Source: Winogradskyella eckloniae (GTDB lineage: Bacteria > Bacteroidota > Bacteroidia > Flavobacteriales > Flavobacteriaceae). Taken from it: a DNA stretch of 64,000 nucleotides. Below are positions 1 to 10,800 of this stretch, in pieces; the stretch's first letter is position 1; every line of letters begins with the position of its first letter. The stretch spans positions 558,001-622,000 of the forward strand of contig NZ_JABRWP010000001.1 of NCBI RefSeq assembly GCF_013249045.1, given 5' to 3'. Position numbers and translations under genes: made by a program. The notes under the pieces were generated by a model. That model had not been told where the DNA came from, did no database searches, and saw only the letters and a program-made list of their open reading frames with translations.

Positions 1-1461
1 CGTTTTTTATTTTGAAAGCCACTGTGCCAACAGATAGAACTGCAATTTGTTCGCCTTTATTTATACATATACCTTTACCAATTTCAATTTTTTCAAAAGG
101 GGTTTTCCAGTCAATTATATGGCCTCGACCTCTAGGATAACGGATGGCAATTGGGACATCTATACCCAGTTGAACGGTATACATTATTTGTCTTAAAGCT
201 ATGGCATTACTTGGTGCAAAAATGACCAAATTAGGTATGCAATTTAAATAGGCAATATCAAAAACACCATGATGAGTAGCGCCATCTTCACCGACCAAAC
301 CTGCTCTGTCTAAACAAAAAACTACAGGTAATTTCTGCAAAGCGACGTCGTGTATCACTTGGTCATAAGCACGCTGTAAGAAAGTTGAATATATATTACA
401 AAAAGGAATAAGCCCTTGTGTAGCCATACCAGCCGCTAAAGTCACGGCATGTTGTTCTGCAATGCCAACATCAAAAGCGCGTTCTGGAATGGTGTCCATC
501 ATATATTTTAATGAACTTCCGGTTGGCATTGCAGGTGTAATACCTACAATTTTTTTATTCTTTAAAGCCAATTCTACAATGGTTTCTCCAAAAACATCTT
601 GATATTTTGGAGCTTCCTGACCTATATTGTTTTTTGTAACTAACTCACCTGTTTTGGCATCAAATTTCCCAGGTGCATGGTATTTAACTTGGTTTTCTTC
701 AGCTTGTCTTAAGCCTTTACCTTTGGTTGTAATGATGTGTAAAAACTTAGGGCCTTTGATTGTTTTAAGCCTTTTTAATTCTGAAATTAAAGTCGGTAAA
801 TCATGACCATCAATAGGACCAGAGTAATTAAAATTTAAAGCTTCAAAAATGTTATCTTGTTTTTCAGTCCCTTTTTTTACATTGGTTAAATATTGTTTTA
901 AGGCACCAACGCTTGGGTCAATTCCTATGGCATTATCATTAAGTATTACTAATAAATTCGCATTGGTAACACCAGCATGATTTAAGCCTTCAAAAGCCAT
1001 TCCACTCGCAATAGAAGCATCGCCAATAACAGCGATATGATGTTTGTCTTCTCCTTTTAGTTGCGAAGCAATTGCCATACCTAATGCCGCAGAAATTGAG
1101 GTAGACGAGTGCCCAACTCCAAAAGCGTCATAAGCACTTTCACTGCGTTTTGGAAAACCACTAATGCCATTAAGTTGTCTATTGGTATCAAAAATTTCTT
1201 TTCGTCCTGTGAGTATTTTATGACCATATGCTTGGTGGCCAACATCCCAAATTAATGCATCAATTGGCGTGTTAAAAACGTAATGTAAGGCAATTGTTAA
1301 TTCTACAACGCCAAGACTTGCGCCTAAATGGCCTTCTTTTGTCGCAACGATATTTATAATAAAGTCACGTAACTCTTTGGCAAGATGAGGTAAATCTTCT
1401 TGATTAAGAAGACGTAGATCTTTAGGTAAATTAATTTGTTTTAATAGCGACTTTTTCACGT
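1..1461 (-). CDS. dxs: 1-deoxy-D-xylulose-5-phosphate synthase, 3' part cut by window start
   Basis: Condenses pyruvate and glyceraldehyde 3-phosphate to 1-deoxy-D-xylulose 5-phosphate, the first step of the MEP isoprenoid pathway, with thiamine diphosphate in the cytosol. Reading the minus strand gives about 487 residues, including KEGHLGASLG near the N-terminus, the cofactor-binding region AVIGDASIASGMAFEGLNHA followed by ILNDNAIG, the DGHD motif, and GIAEQHAVTLAAG and CLDRAGLVGEDG in the pyrimidine-binding domain. The C-terminal transketolase domain runs off the window; the family is usually about 590-640 residues. The start is the GTG at 1459-1461 (MKKSLLKQ...), as no in-frame ATG lies between it and the next gene. 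The TonB-like gene upstream ends 17 bp before this start, so the two may be cotranscribed. Identification is secure. Confidence 0.95.
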
Positions 1462-1478
1462 TGTAAAAATACGAGATT

Positions 1479-2417
1479 TTATGAGTCTTCGACTATAAAT
1501 ACGATTGGTAAAGAATAAACCACACCAATGTTTTTTCCGCTTTGTAGACCTGGAATAAATTGAGGTAAAAGATTAATGACGCGTTTTGCCTCTTTTTCTA
1601 ATTCAGGATGAGTACCTCTTGCTTTTATATTGGTAACGCGTCCATCTTCATTGATTTTAAATTGTACCATAATTCTTTGCTTACCTTTTAAACTTAGAGA
1701 TCTACCTATATCTTTATTAAAATTATCAGAAATAATCTTGTTAATTTCATTAGTCATGTACGTTTTCTTCTCAGAAATTGAAAGGTTTTTCGGCATGCCT
1801 TTAAATTCTGGTGGATGACTAATAACCATAAAACCAACGACGATTTCTTCATTTAAGATTTGTTCAGAATGTTCTACATTATCTAATTTTATAGGTTCGT
1901 TTTTCAAAATCGTATCAATAACAACATCTCCTGTTAAAATCGGAACAGGTACTTTATGTGGTTTATTGGGTATTTGTTTGAGATGATCTTCAAGGGGTTT
2001 AGCGGTATCTGTTTTAATTTTGCCAATGTCTTCAGATTTTATTTTTAATGAATCTACAACTTCTACAACATCAATCCTTTTAGTGTTTCCGTTTTGGTCA
2101 GAACAATTAAACAAGGTAGTTCCCATGGCAATGAGTAATGCTAAAAGGAATAACTTATTAAAATTAGTTTGTTGTTTAATTAATTGCTGCGGGATTTTAA
2201 TTCTAATTTCTTCGAGTTGAGAAACTTTAAATCGGCCGCATATTTTATTCTTGCTATGAATCGCTAAATATTCTTCAACTTGTTTTTTAGACATCGTTGT
2301 AAAATCTATAACCGTTTTTGAACACAATTGACAAAACCGACCTTTTTTATGAGGTGTCATTTTGGCCCAATCTTCATGGCATGGTTTTGGGATTGAAATA
2401 GAATAGTTAGATTTCAT
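1479..2417 (-). CDS. Energy transducer TonB-like protein with N-terminal CxxC domain
   Basis: Probable inner-membrane protein with a periplasmic TonB C-terminal domain, which in this family passes proton-motive energy to outer-membrane receptors. The first 60 residues carry the Bacteroidetes cytoplasmic module (HKKGRFCQLCSKTVIDFT, a CxxC pair that may bind metal). A single hydrophobic segment follows at about residues 88-106 (FLLALLIAMGTTLF). A low-complexity, Pro/Lys-containing linker covers about 110-190, and a TonB_C-like domain covers about 210-312 (RIMVQFKINEDGRVTNIK, then PQFIPGLQSGK). This order is common in flavobacteria. The gene is divergent from tadA, with 79 bp between starts. Which receptor it serves cannot be told here. 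An alternative is a peptidase-associated or sensing role, because flavobacteria carry many TonB paralogues. Confidence 0.8.
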   Translation of the reverse strand: MKSNYSISIPKPCHEDWAKMTPHKKGRFCQLCSKTVIDFTTMSKKQVEEYLAIHSKNKICGRFKVSQLEEIRIKIPQQLIKQQTNFNKLFLLALLIAMGTTLFNCSDQNGNTKRIDVVEVVDSLKIKSEDIGKIKTDTAKPLEDHLKQIPNKPHKVPVPILTGDVVIDTILKNEPIKLDNVEHSEQILNEEIVVGFMVISHPPEFKGMPKNLSISEKKTYMTNEINKIISDNFNKDIGRSLSLKGKQRIMVQFKINEDGRVTNIKARGTHPELEKEAKRVINLLPQFIPGLQSGKNIGVVYSLPIVFIVEDS

Positions 2418-2496
2418 AATTGATGGCTTTGTTTGATAGCATCAAATTTCTTGCCGTGATTAATCATTATAATTTTGAAATTGTATTTTTACAACT

Positions 2497-2946
2497 ATGA
2501 TAAATCCTTTTGATGATACTTACTTTATGAAAAAAGCGCTTCAGGAAGCTGAGACGGCTTTTGAAAAAGGGGAAATTCCTGTTGGCGCAGTAATTGTAGT
2601 AGATAATAGAATCATAGCAAGAACGCATAACTTAACGGAACTATTAAATGATGTTACAGCACATGCAGAAATGCAGGCTATAACATCTGCAGCAAATTTT
2701 TTGGGTGGAAAATACCTCAATAAATGTACGCTGTATGTTACTTTAGAACCATGCCAAATGTGTGCAGGCGCCTTATATTGGAGTCAGATATCTAAGATAG
2801 TTTTTGGAGCTTCAGATACACAAAGAGGATTTAAAACAATGGGCACAACTTTGCATCCTAAAACGGAAGTCATCGGCGGAATTATGGAAGAGGAAGCGTC
2901 ATCATTAATGAAACGCTTTTTTATTGAAAAACGAAACTTGAATTAA
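2497..2946 (+). CDS. tadA: tRNA(adenine-34) deaminase
   Basis: Deaminates adenosine to inosine at the wobble position of tRNA-Arg(ACG). The 149-residue protein shows the zinc-binding cytidine-deaminase fold motifs: HAE at residues 56-58 (His ligand and catalytic Glu) and PCQMC at 85-89 (two Cys ligands). Length is normal for the family. The ATG at 2497 lies six bases after TATTTTTA (2484-2491), a near match to the Bacteroidetes -7 element, so the leader would be very short. The gene is followed 16 bp later by a lipoprotein gene on the same strand, probably in one transcript. Confidence 0.95.
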   Translation: MINPFDDTYFMKKALQEAETAFEKGEIPVGAVIVVDNRIIARTHNLTELLNDVTAHAEMQAITSAANFLGGKYLNKCTLYVTLEPCQMCAGALYWSQISKIVFGASDTQRGFKTMGTTLHPKTEVIGGIMEEEASSLMKRFFIEKRNLN

Positions 2947-2962
2947 TTAAAATATATTAATC

Positions 2963-3433
2963 ATGAAAATAAAGACATTAATATTACTATCCTTAATTGT
3001 TACTTATGGATGTAAATGCAATAAAACCAGTACTGAAATGGTAAACAAAAAAGTTGAAACGACTCTAATTGCTCAGGGTAATCTTTATGGTTCAGGATCC
3101 GAAGGTATTGATAAACAAAACTTGGTTATTACCAATGAAAACGATTGGACGCAATTATTAAACCAAATGGATTCAGTGAATAAAGTGTCTTCAGGTTTTA
3201 GTGAAAGCAAGATTGATTTTTCAAAATATGCTGTGATTACAATTTTTGAAAGCGTAAAAGGAAGTGGAGGTCATAAAATTAATATTGCTGTGAGTACAAC
3301 ATCGGAGACTAAAATAGTGAAAGTAATGCTTACTGCACCAAGTGGTGTTGCATCAAGTGTGATGACACAGCCTTATTATCTTGCAAAAATAGCAAAGTCT
3401 AATTTGCCTATTGTATTTGAGAATATGAACTAA
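2963..3433 (+). CDS. Putative lipoprotein with PrcB-like C-terminal domain
   Basis: A 156-residue secreted protein of unknown role. The first 16 residues form a short hydrophobic signal ending in TYGC, an imperfect lipobox with Cys17 as the possible lipidation site. Residues about 50-156 (ITNENDWTQLLNQM, FSKYAVITIFES, GSGGHKINI) resemble the PrcB C-terminal domain found in small Bacteroidetes and Treponema proteins; the type member is a protease-complex subunit. I base that only on the pattern of a W-containing start, a hydrophobic strand with Phe, a GG(H/Y) turn and a final strand. No protease gene is next to it. It follows tadA by 16 bp. Confidence 0.6.
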   Translation: MKIKTLILLSLIVTYGCKCNKTSTEMVNKKVETTLIAQGNLYGSGSEGIDKQNLVITNENDWTQLLNQMDSVNKVSSGFSESKIDFSKYAVITIFESVKGSGGHKINIAVSTTSETKIVKVMLTAPSGVASSVMTQPYYLAKIAKSNLPIVFENMN

Positions 3434-3452
3434 TATTGCTCTAAAAAAATAG

Positions 3453-3485
3453 CAAAAAAAAACGCCCAACCATAGGTTGAGCGTT
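3453..3485 (-). terminator. Rho-independent terminator of the cold-shock gene
   Basis: The hairpin AACGC.CAACC / GGTTG.GCGTT (3461-3485) has a three-base loop and one mismatch. On the minus strand it is followed by a run of T (the A run at 3453-3460). It lies 22 bp beyond the csp stop codon. Confidence 0.8.
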
Positions 3486-3506
3486 GAAACTTGTAAGATA
3501 TATTAC

Positions 3507-3698
3507 TTATAGTACCTGCACGTTTGCAGCTACCATTCCTTTTCTTCCTTCTTCTTCATCGTACTCTACGTTGTCACCTTCACGTAATTCTACGCCATTA
3601 AGGTTTGATACGTGTACAAAGATGTCTTTTCCTGTTTCTTCGTTGGTAATGAATCCAAATCCTTTTGAATCATTAAAAAATTTAACTGTTCCAGTCAT
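3507..3698 (-). CDS. Cold-shock domain protein
   Basis: A 63-residue single-stranded nucleic-acid-binding protein of the CspA family, which acts as an RNA chaperone. Both RNA-binding motifs are intact: RNP1 KGFGFI at residues 12-17 and RNP2 DIFVHV at 25-30, within a five-strand OB fold (TGTVKFFND start, [10 protein letters not shown] end). The acidic stretch [11 protein letters not shown] is typical of flavobacterial members. It is a single-gene unit ending in the hairpin at 3453-3485. The upstream 100 bp is very AT-rich; I did not identify a cold-shock leader. Confidence 0.93.
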   Translation of the reverse strand: MTGTVKFFNDSKGFGFITNEETGKDIFVHVSNLNGVELREGDNVEYDEEEGRKGMVAANVQVL

Positions 3699-3894
3699 TA
3701 TAATATATTATAAAAAATTAAAGTGCAAAGATACTATAAATATAATCGCTATTGTTAATAAATCGTTTTATTTTGAGTTTATGCTTCGATATTGAGTGTC
3801 AATGAGTTATGTTATTTTTATAAAAGCTTTGTTAAGCCCTATATTCAAAAGGATTTTTGAAATATTAACATATGGTAATTTTTTAGAATTTTTT

Positions 3895-4134
3895 TTAAGA
3901 TCGATGTTGATTATCGCGCATTTTATCAAGATTCTCTTTTGTAAGCATATAATCTTTAACATCTTTTCCTTTCCATCTGTAATATGAAAACAGTGGGAAA
4001 ACAATAAAAAACAAGCCAACAACACCGAAGCCAATAAGTTTCTGCGCATAATTAACATCTAGAATTAAGCCACAAATAATGCTAATAAATGAGGCAATTA
4101 GTGCAATGCATGTGATGATTTTAATGGGTTTCAT
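3895..4134 (-). CDS. Small two-helix membrane protein, unknown function
   Basis: A 79-residue protein with two predicted transmembrane segments (about residues 5-25 and 32-51) and a charged, Lys/Asp-rich cytoplasmic tail (WKGKDVKDYMLTKENLDKM). I do not recognise a named family, but the composition, the clean two-helix layout and the ATG at 4132-4134 make it likely to be real. It lies downstream of the ClC channel gene on the same strand, with 34 bp between them, and could be cotranscribed with it. A longer reading in another frame at 3807-4058 has no such organisation. Confidence 0.6.
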   Translation of the reverse strand: MKPIKIITCIALIASFISIICGLILDVNYAQKLIGFGVVGLFFIVFPLFSYYRWKGKDVKDYMLTKENLDKMRDNQHRS

Positions 4135-4168
4135 AAGTATGTGTTTAATGACTTTTCTATAGTGGTTG

Positions 4169-5947
4169 TTATGATGTAAAATTAATTAATTCGTTTCGGT
4201 ATGCAGTTAATAGTTTTGATTTAGAGACAAAACCATAGTATTTATTGTCTTTTATGACGGGTAAATTCCAGGCTCTAGAATCTTGAAATTTCTTCATAAC
4301 TTCCTGCATAGAGTCTTTTTCATAAATAATATAATCTGGTGCCTGATGCATAAAGGTTTCCACAGTTGTAGATCGGTATAAGGATTGGTCAAACATTACG
4401 GATCTAATATCATCTAACAGAATTATACCAACAAACATGTTTTTTGCGTCAGTAACAGGAAATAAATTTCGACTAGATTTAGACACACCTTCTTTTAACA
4501 TTTCTCCCAAACTCATTTCTGGATTTAAGGCAATAAAATCTTGTTCTATAACGGTATCTAATTGCATTAAGGTTAAAACACTTTGGTCCTTATCTTGGGT
4601 TAGAATAGCACCTTTTTCTAACAGTTCTTTGGTGTAAATGGTATGATCTAGTCCGTTTTTGTTAATTATAAAGGACATTGATGCAGTAATCATTAATGGT
4701 ACAAACAACTCATAGCCTCCAGTGATTTCAGCAATTAAGAAAATAGCAGTTAATGGCGCATGTAGCACACCAGCAATTAAACCTGCCATTCCAATTAGAG
4801 TAAAATTGGCTTCAGAAACTGAGAAGTTTAACCCACAATGGTTAATGACTTTAGCGACGACATTTCCTAGAGCACTGCCCATAACTAATGTTGGAATTAT
4901 AATTCCGCCTGTTCCACCTGCAGCAAAAGTTGTGGTCATGGCAATGGCCTTAAACAAGGTTATGCCAAAAAGTAAGGCAATAACAATCCATATATTATCT
5001 AAATGCGCATCAAAAGGTGTATTCCCTAAGGCCTTAATGTCGTTTCCCAACATTAAATCATTAATAAAACTAAACCCTTCACCATAGAGTGGCGGAATAA
5101 AAAAGAGCATCACACCTATGGCTAAACCACCTATGATGAATTTATGTCTTGCCGATTTAAACCGATTAAAAAAACCAGTTATGGCAAAGTAGATTTTTGA
5201 AAAATAGATTGAGGCAACACCAGTTCCCATTCCTAATATAACATAGAATAAAGTGTCTTTAATCATAAATTTTTCTGAAACCGTAAAGTTGAAAAGTACA
5301 CTATCTCCTAAAAAAAAGTAGGAGGTAATAACGGAAGATACAGAAGCAATTAAAAGTGGGAGTAAAGAGGCAAACGTAAGATCTAAACTAAAAACTTCAA
5401 TAGCAAAAATAATAGCCGCAATAGGAGATTTAAAAATAGAAGCAATTGCACCAGCTGCAGCACACGCAATTAGTAAACTTCTTTTTTTTCTATCAATATG
5501 TAATAATTGACCTAAGTTAGAACTAATGGCTGCGGCTGAGGCTATTGCAGGACCGAGTAAACCAACAGAACCTCCAAAACCAACAGTTAATGGTGCCGTT
5601 ATTAATGGAAGGTAAATATTCTTTTTTTCAATAATACCACCACGCTTTGATAGGGAAAAAAGAATGGATGGAATGGCGTGGCTACTTGGTTTTTTAGACA
5701 CATATTTTACAAATAAATAAACGAATAATAAGCCAATTACTGGGAGTATAAAATATAACTGATTGTTAGAGAAATAAATACCTTTTTCTAATAAGGCTTC
5801 TATGGTAAAAGTAATATTTTTAATAGTTACTGATACAATACCAGCCAATAGACCAATGATTAAACTCAACAAGAATATAAAGTTCTTTTCGGAGATATAT
5901 TTATATCTCCATAGTAACAAACGTTTATATAGTTTTGTTTTTGGCAT
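4169..5947 (-). CDS. ClC-family chloride channel/transporter with CBS pair
   Basis: A 592-residue integral membrane protein of the ClC family with about 18 helical segments (residues 20-440), followed by two CBS domains (about 455-590) that usually bind adenine nucleotides and regulate gating. The selectivity regions are recognisable: SHAIP at 89-93, GSVGLLGP at 126-133 and GGTGGIIIP later. Two residues needed for proton coupling in the E. coli exchanger appear changed. The external gating Glu of the GxxGxEGP motif is Leu131, and the internal proton Glu (E203 in E. coli) aligns with Val185 in FAIEV, as in animal ClC channels. This suggests passive, weakly gated anion conduction; that is inference. 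It precedes the small membrane gene at 3895-4134. Confidence 0.9.
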   Translation of the reverse strand: MPKTKLYKRLLLWRYKYISEKNFIFLLSLIIGLLAGIVSVTIKNITFTIEALLEKGIYFSNNQLYFILPVIGLLFVYLFVKYVSKKPSSHAIPSILFSLSKRGGIIEKKNIYLPLITAPLTVGFGGSVGLLGPAIASAAAISSNLGQLLHIDRKKRSLLIACAAAGAIASIFKSPIAAIIFAIEVFSLDLTFASLLPLLIASVSSVITSYFFLGDSVLFNFTVSEKFMIKDTLFYVILGMGTGVASIYFSKIYFAITGFFNRFKSARHKFIIGGLAIGVMLFFIPPLYGEGFSFINDLMLGNDIKALGNTPFDAHLDNIWIVIALLFGITLFKAIAMTTTFAAGGTGGIIIPTLVMGSALGNVVAKVINHCGLNFSVSEANFTLIGMAGLIAGVLHAPLTAIFLIAEITGGYELFVPLMITASMSFIINKNGLDHTIYTKELLEKGAILTQDKDQSVLTLMQLDTVIEQDFIALNPEMSLGEMLKEGVSKSSRNLFPVTDAKNMFVGIILLDDIRSVMFDQSLYRSTTVETFMHQAPDYIIYEKDSMQEVMKKFQDSRAWNLPVIKDNKYYGFVSKSKLLTAYRNELINFTS

Positions 5948-5961
5948 TACTTAAATCTACT

Positions 5962-5988
5962 AAAAAATCCTGCAAAAAGCAGGATTTT
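5962..5988 (-). terminator. Terminator of aspS
   Basis: A stem AAAATCCTGC / GCAGGATTTT with a five-A loop. The A run at 5962-5967 gives a T tract on the minus strand. It lies just after the aspS stop codon and just before the ClC gene start, separating the two. Confidence 0.8.
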
Positions 5989-5994
5989 AATTGT

Positions 5995-7749
5995 TTAAGA
6001 TTTTAAATTAAGTTTCAAACTTAATTCTTCAAGCTGTTCATCATCTATTGGTGCAGGTGCATCAATCATCACGTCGCGTCCGGAATTATTTTTAGGGAAG
6101 GCAATAAAATCTCTAATGGTTTCTTGGCCTCCTAGAATGGCTACCAATCTGTCTAAACCAAATGCTAAACCGCCATGTGGTGGTGCACCATATTCAAAGG
6201 CATCCATTAAAAATCCAAATTGAGCTCTGGCGTCTTCTTCTGAAAAACCTAAATGTTTAAGCATAATAGCCTGTGTCGCTTTATCGTGAATACGAATAGA
6301 ACCACCTCCAATTTCGTTACCATTTAGTACTAAATCGTAGGCGTTTGCTTTTACGTCTCCAGGATTGGTATCTAATAATTCTATTTGTCCTGGTTTTGGC
6401 GATGTAAATGGATGATGCATCGCATGGTAATGACCTGTTTCTTCATCTAACTCTAATAATGGGAAATCAATCACCCAAAGTGGTGCAAATACCTTAGGAT
6501 CTCTTAAGCCTAAGCGCTCTGCTAATTCCATACGTAATGCACTGAGTTGTGCTCTTACTTTATTAGTGTCGCCAGAAAGTACGCAAACTAAATCACCAGC
6601 TTTTGCACCTGTAGCTTCTGCCCATTTAGCTAAATCATCTTGGTCGTAGAATTTATCTACTGAAGATTTATAAGTGCCGTCATCATTGCATCGGCTATAT
6701 ATCATTCCTAAGGCGCCAACTTGAGGACGTTTTACCCATTTAATTAAGTTGTCAATTTCTTTTCTCGTATAGCTATTTCCTCCTGGTACTGCAATACCAA
6801 CAACCAATTCTGCACTATTAAAAACACCGAAATCTTTGTGTTGTGTTACGTTGTTAAGCTCGGCGAACTCCATTCCAAATCTAATGTCTGGTTTGTCATT
6901 TCCGTATAAACGCATAGCATCGTCATAAAGTAGTCGCGGGAATTTTTCTATTTCAACACCATTTACTTCTTTAAGTAAGTGACGCGTCAATCCTTCAAAT
7001 ACATTAAGGATATCTTCTTGTTCTACAAATGCCATTTCACAATCTATCTGTGTGAATTCTGGTTGTCTATCTGCTCTTAAATCTTCATCTCTAAAACACT
7101 TTACAATCTGAAAGTATTTATCCATGCCACCAACCATCAATAACTGTTTGAACGTTTGAGGCGATTGTGGAAGTGCGTAAAATTGGCCTTCGTTCATACG
7201 AGATGGTACCACAAAATCACGAGCACCTTCTGGTGTAGATTTTATTAAATATGGTGTTTCAACTTCTATAAATCCATCTCCAGAAAGGTAATTTCTAACT
7301 TCTTGAGTCACTTTTGCTCTAAAAATTAAACTTTCTTTTACGGGATTACGACGAATATCTAAGTAACGATATTTCATACGTAAATCGTCGCCACCATCGG
7401 TTTTGTCTTCAATTGTAAAAGGTGGAATTATTGAGGCATTTAATACGGTTAATTCTGAAACTAAAACTTCTATATCACCAGTTAAAATATTAGGATTTTT
7501 GGAAGCACGCTCAATAACTGTTCCTGTAACTTGTATTACAAATTCGCGCCCTAATTTTGAAGCTTGCGCCATCAATGCTTTTGAACTGCGTTCTTCATCA
7601 AAATAAAGTTGAGTAATACCGTAACGATCTCTAAGATCGATGTAAATCATAAATCCTTTGTCTCTTATTCCTTGTACCCAACCAGATAGTTTTACTTCTG
7701 TATTGCTGTGTGATGTTCTTAATTCACCACAATTGTGACTTCTATACAT
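5995..7749 (-). CDS. aspS: Aspartate--tRNA ligase
   Basis: Class II aminoacyl-tRNA synthetase charging tRNA-Asp with aspartate in the cytosol. The 584 residues contain the N-terminal OB-fold anticodon-binding domain (about 1-105, [14 protein letters not shown]), motif 2 region ([18 protein letters not shown]), the bacterial GAD insertion (about 290-420) and motif 3 with the final GLDR ([16 protein letters not shown]). Length matches the bacterial-type enzyme. It is preceded by the efflux operon terminator and followed by its own hairpin, so it is a single-gene unit. Start ATG at 7747-7749 gives the usual [11 protein letters not shown] beginning. Confidence 0.97.
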   Translation of the reverse strand: MYRSHNCGELRTSHSNTEVKLSGWVQGIRDKGFMIYIDLRDRYGITQLYFDEERSSKALMAQASKLGREFVIQVTGTVIERASKNPNILTGDIEVLVSELTVLNASIIPPFTIEDKTDGGDDLRMKYRYLDIRRNPVKESLIFRAKVTQEVRNYLSGDGFIEVETPYLIKSTPEGARDFVVPSRMNEGQFYALPQSPQTFKQLLMVGGMDKYFQIVKCFRDEDLRADRQPEFTQIDCEMAFVEQEDILNVFEGLTRHLLKEVNGVEIEKFPRLLYDDAMRLYGNDKPDIRFGMEFAELNNVTQHKDFGVFNSAELVVGIAVPGGNSYTRKEIDNLIKWVKRPQVGALGMIYSRCNDDGTYKSSVDKFYDQDDLAKWAEATGAKAGDLVCVLSGDTNKVRAQLSALRMELAERLGLRDPKVFAPLWVIDFPLLELDEETGHYHAMHHPFTSPKPGQIELLDTNPGDVKANAYDLVLNGNEIGGGSIRIHDKATQAIMLKHLGFSEEDARAQFGFLMDAFEYGAPPHGGLAFGLDRLVAILGGQETIRDFIAFPKNNSGRDVMIDAPAPIDDEQLEELSLKLNLKS

Positions 7750-7831
7750 ATTGAAATTTTAATTTGTCCATTATTGCTTAAGCGTTAATGAATGCGGTGG
7801 CAAATTTAAGCAACTTAAAGGATAATAAAAT

Positions 7832-7860
7832 AAAAAGCCTCAACAATTGTTAAGGCTTTA
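7832..7860 (-). terminator. Terminator of the RND efflux operon
   Basis: The inverted repeat AAAGCCT.AAC / GTT.AGGCTTT (7834-7859) has an AATT loop and AT-rich flanks. It lies 30 bp after the stop of the RND pump gene and about 85 bp before the aspS start. Confidence 0.75.
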
Positions 7861-7888
7861 TAATAAAAGTTTTAATAAAGGTTAAAGT

Positions 7889-10800
7889 TTAAATTGTGCT
7901 TTCCTCAATTTTGTTATCCATATTAAAAGGTTCTTGAGGTTGCACTTGATATGTCGATGCAATTCTTGATTTATTCATCCACATTTTTATTCTCACACTT
8001 AAATAAAATAGAATAGGTACTACAATTAAGGTTAAGAATGTGGCCACCAATAATCCATATATTACGGTCCAAGCAAGAGGTCCCCAAAACACAACATTAT
8101 CACCTCCCATATATATGTTAGGGTCAAAATCTGCGAACAATGTAAAGAAGTTAATGTTAAGACCAATGGCTAATGGAATTAATCCTAAAATGGTTGTAAT
8201 TGCCGTAAGTATTACTGGTCTTAAACGGGCTTTACCTGCTTTTATAATACTTTCATATAAATCTTCTTTTACTAAATATTGACTCTCATCTAAATTGAGT
8301 GCATTTTTCTTTCTGTCAATTAATAGTTGTGCATAATCTAAAAGTACAACACCATTGTTTACTACAATTCCGGCAAGGGAAATAATACCAACCATGGTCA
8401 TCATAATAACAAAGGCACTACCAGATAAAACAATACCACCAAACACACCAATAAAACTCAAGAAAATAGCGATCATAATAATAGTTGGCTTAGAGACTGA
8501 GTTAAATTGAAATATTAAAATGAAGAATATTAAACCCAAACCAGTGAAAAATGCGCCCATTAAAAACGCCATTTGTTTGTTTTGTTCTTCAATTTGACCT
8601 GTATAATCAATATGTATGTCATCAGAGAGCCCTTCAAAACTTTTCATTTCATTCTGAATCTGTGTTACGATAGCGCCAGCATCTGTATATCCAGGTGCTA
8701 ATGCAGAGTAAACTGTAACAACACGTTTTGCATCTTTGTGTTTAATAGCATTAAATCCTGAATTATTTTTCTGTTTTGCAACGGCAGATAAAGGCACTTC
8801 TTTAAGCTGACCTGTATTGTCTCTAAACGTAATGTTTTGATTAAATAAGGCACTTGTATTATATCTGTTTTCTTCATTAAAACGTACATAAATATCAAAG
8901 TCATCACCATCTTCTTTATAAATACCAGCTTTAGAACCAAATATTGAATTTCTAAGTTGGCTACCAATTTGGTTTGCTGTAACACCTAATTCACCAGCTT
9001 TTTGTCTGTCAATTTCAACCAGCATTGTTGGCTTGTCTTTGTTAACATCAATTTTTAGCTCGTCAATACCAGGCACATTTTTAGAATTAATAAATTCTCG
9101 CATGCGCTCTGCTGTAGATATAAGCTCAACATAATCATCGCCTTCAATTTCTATATTAATTGGAGAACCAGCAGGAGGTCCATTGACATCTTTTTCTACA
9201 GAAATTAATACGCCTGGATAAATTCCAACTAAAGCAGCTTGTACTTTTTGACGTAATATTTCACTGTCTTCACCTCGTCGGTATTTATACTCACGCATAG
9301 AGGCCGTAATTTTGGCTTTATGTGGCATTTCTGCTGCCGAACCCGAATCGGTGTTAGGGTTTCCGGCACCTTCTCCAACTTGAGAAACAGCACTTTCTAC
9401 TAAGAAATTTCGGTCGCCATCCATATAGTAATCTTGGTTAATTACATCATACACACGATTCTCAATTTGCTTAGTAATTGCATTCGTTTTTTCTATTGCT
9501 GTACCTTCAGGATATTCTATATATACAATAATCTGATTAGGTTTGTTATCTGGGAAAAATTCAATTTTAGTTCGTTGTGTTGCAACAGAAATTCCAAAGG
9601 CAACGAATGATGCAAATAATAGTAAAACCGTAATACTGGTTAATATTTGAGGTTTCCATCCAGATAAAGCCCATCTTAATTTGCCTTCATACCAATTTTC
9701 TAATTTTACCAATGATTTATTCTGAAAGTTATTAGCCCATTTTCTAATAAAAAAGCGATATGCCCAAAGCATTATAGCTGTAAAGACCATTATAGTACCT
9801 AAGCCTCTATATGGACCTCCAAAAACTAAAATTAGTAAGCCTATTACTGCTACAATAATTGTCGTTCTTATAATTTGGTTTAATGGCATGTCTTTATCTT
9901 CAGTTGTCATATATCGCGATACTAAAACTGAATTAAAAAATATGGCAACAAATAGTGAAGAGCCAAGTACGATAGACAAGGTAATCGGTAAAATCTTCAT
10001 AAACTCACCCATAATTCCAGGCCAAAGCCCTAAAGGAACAAAGGCGGCAACCGTTGTTGCTGTAGAAATAATAATAGGAAAAGCAATTTCACCAATACCT
10101 TTTTTAGCGGCTTCAATTCTACTCATGCCTTCTTCTTCCATTAATCTATAGACGTTTTCTACCACTACGATACCGTTATCTACCAACATACCAAGACCCA
10201 TAATTAGACCAAAAAGTACCATGGTATTTAAGCTGTATCCTATAAGGCTTAATATCATTAGTGACATAAACATAGACATTGGTATAGCAAACCCTACGAA
10301 AAGTGCATTTTTAAATCCTAAAAAGAACATAAGAACAGTAACCACTAGAATAACACCAAAAATGATGTTGTTCACTAAATCATCAACCTGTCCTATGGTT
10401 ACTGGTGATTGATCGTTTGTAATTAATACTTCTAAATCTTGAGGAAATACATTTTCTTTAGCTTCTTGTACAATCACTTGAATTTGCTCTGCGGCAGCTA
10501 CCATGTTTTTTCCTGCTCGTTTTGTAACATCGAGCATTACTACTGGTTTTCCAGATTTTCTAGCAAATGTTGTTTTGTCCTCTTCTTTAAAAGACACAGT
10601 AGCCACATCTTTTAGGTAAATGGCATTTCCATTTTCTGATTTTACAACAAAGTTTTCTAATTCTGAAGGCTTTTCAATTTCTCCAATGATTCTAATGGTA
10701 CGACGTTGTCCACTACTTTTTAGGTTTCCGGCAGACTGCGTAATGTTGCCATTGCCTATAGCACCAAGAATATCATTAAAAGTGACTTTTGCAGCCATCA

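Noticed and set aside
3807..4058. An 83-residue minus-strand frame overlapping the small membrane gene
   Set aside because: Lys/Ile/Leu-rich with no structure; the 79-residue frame at 3895-4134 has a clear two-helix membrane layout and a better start.
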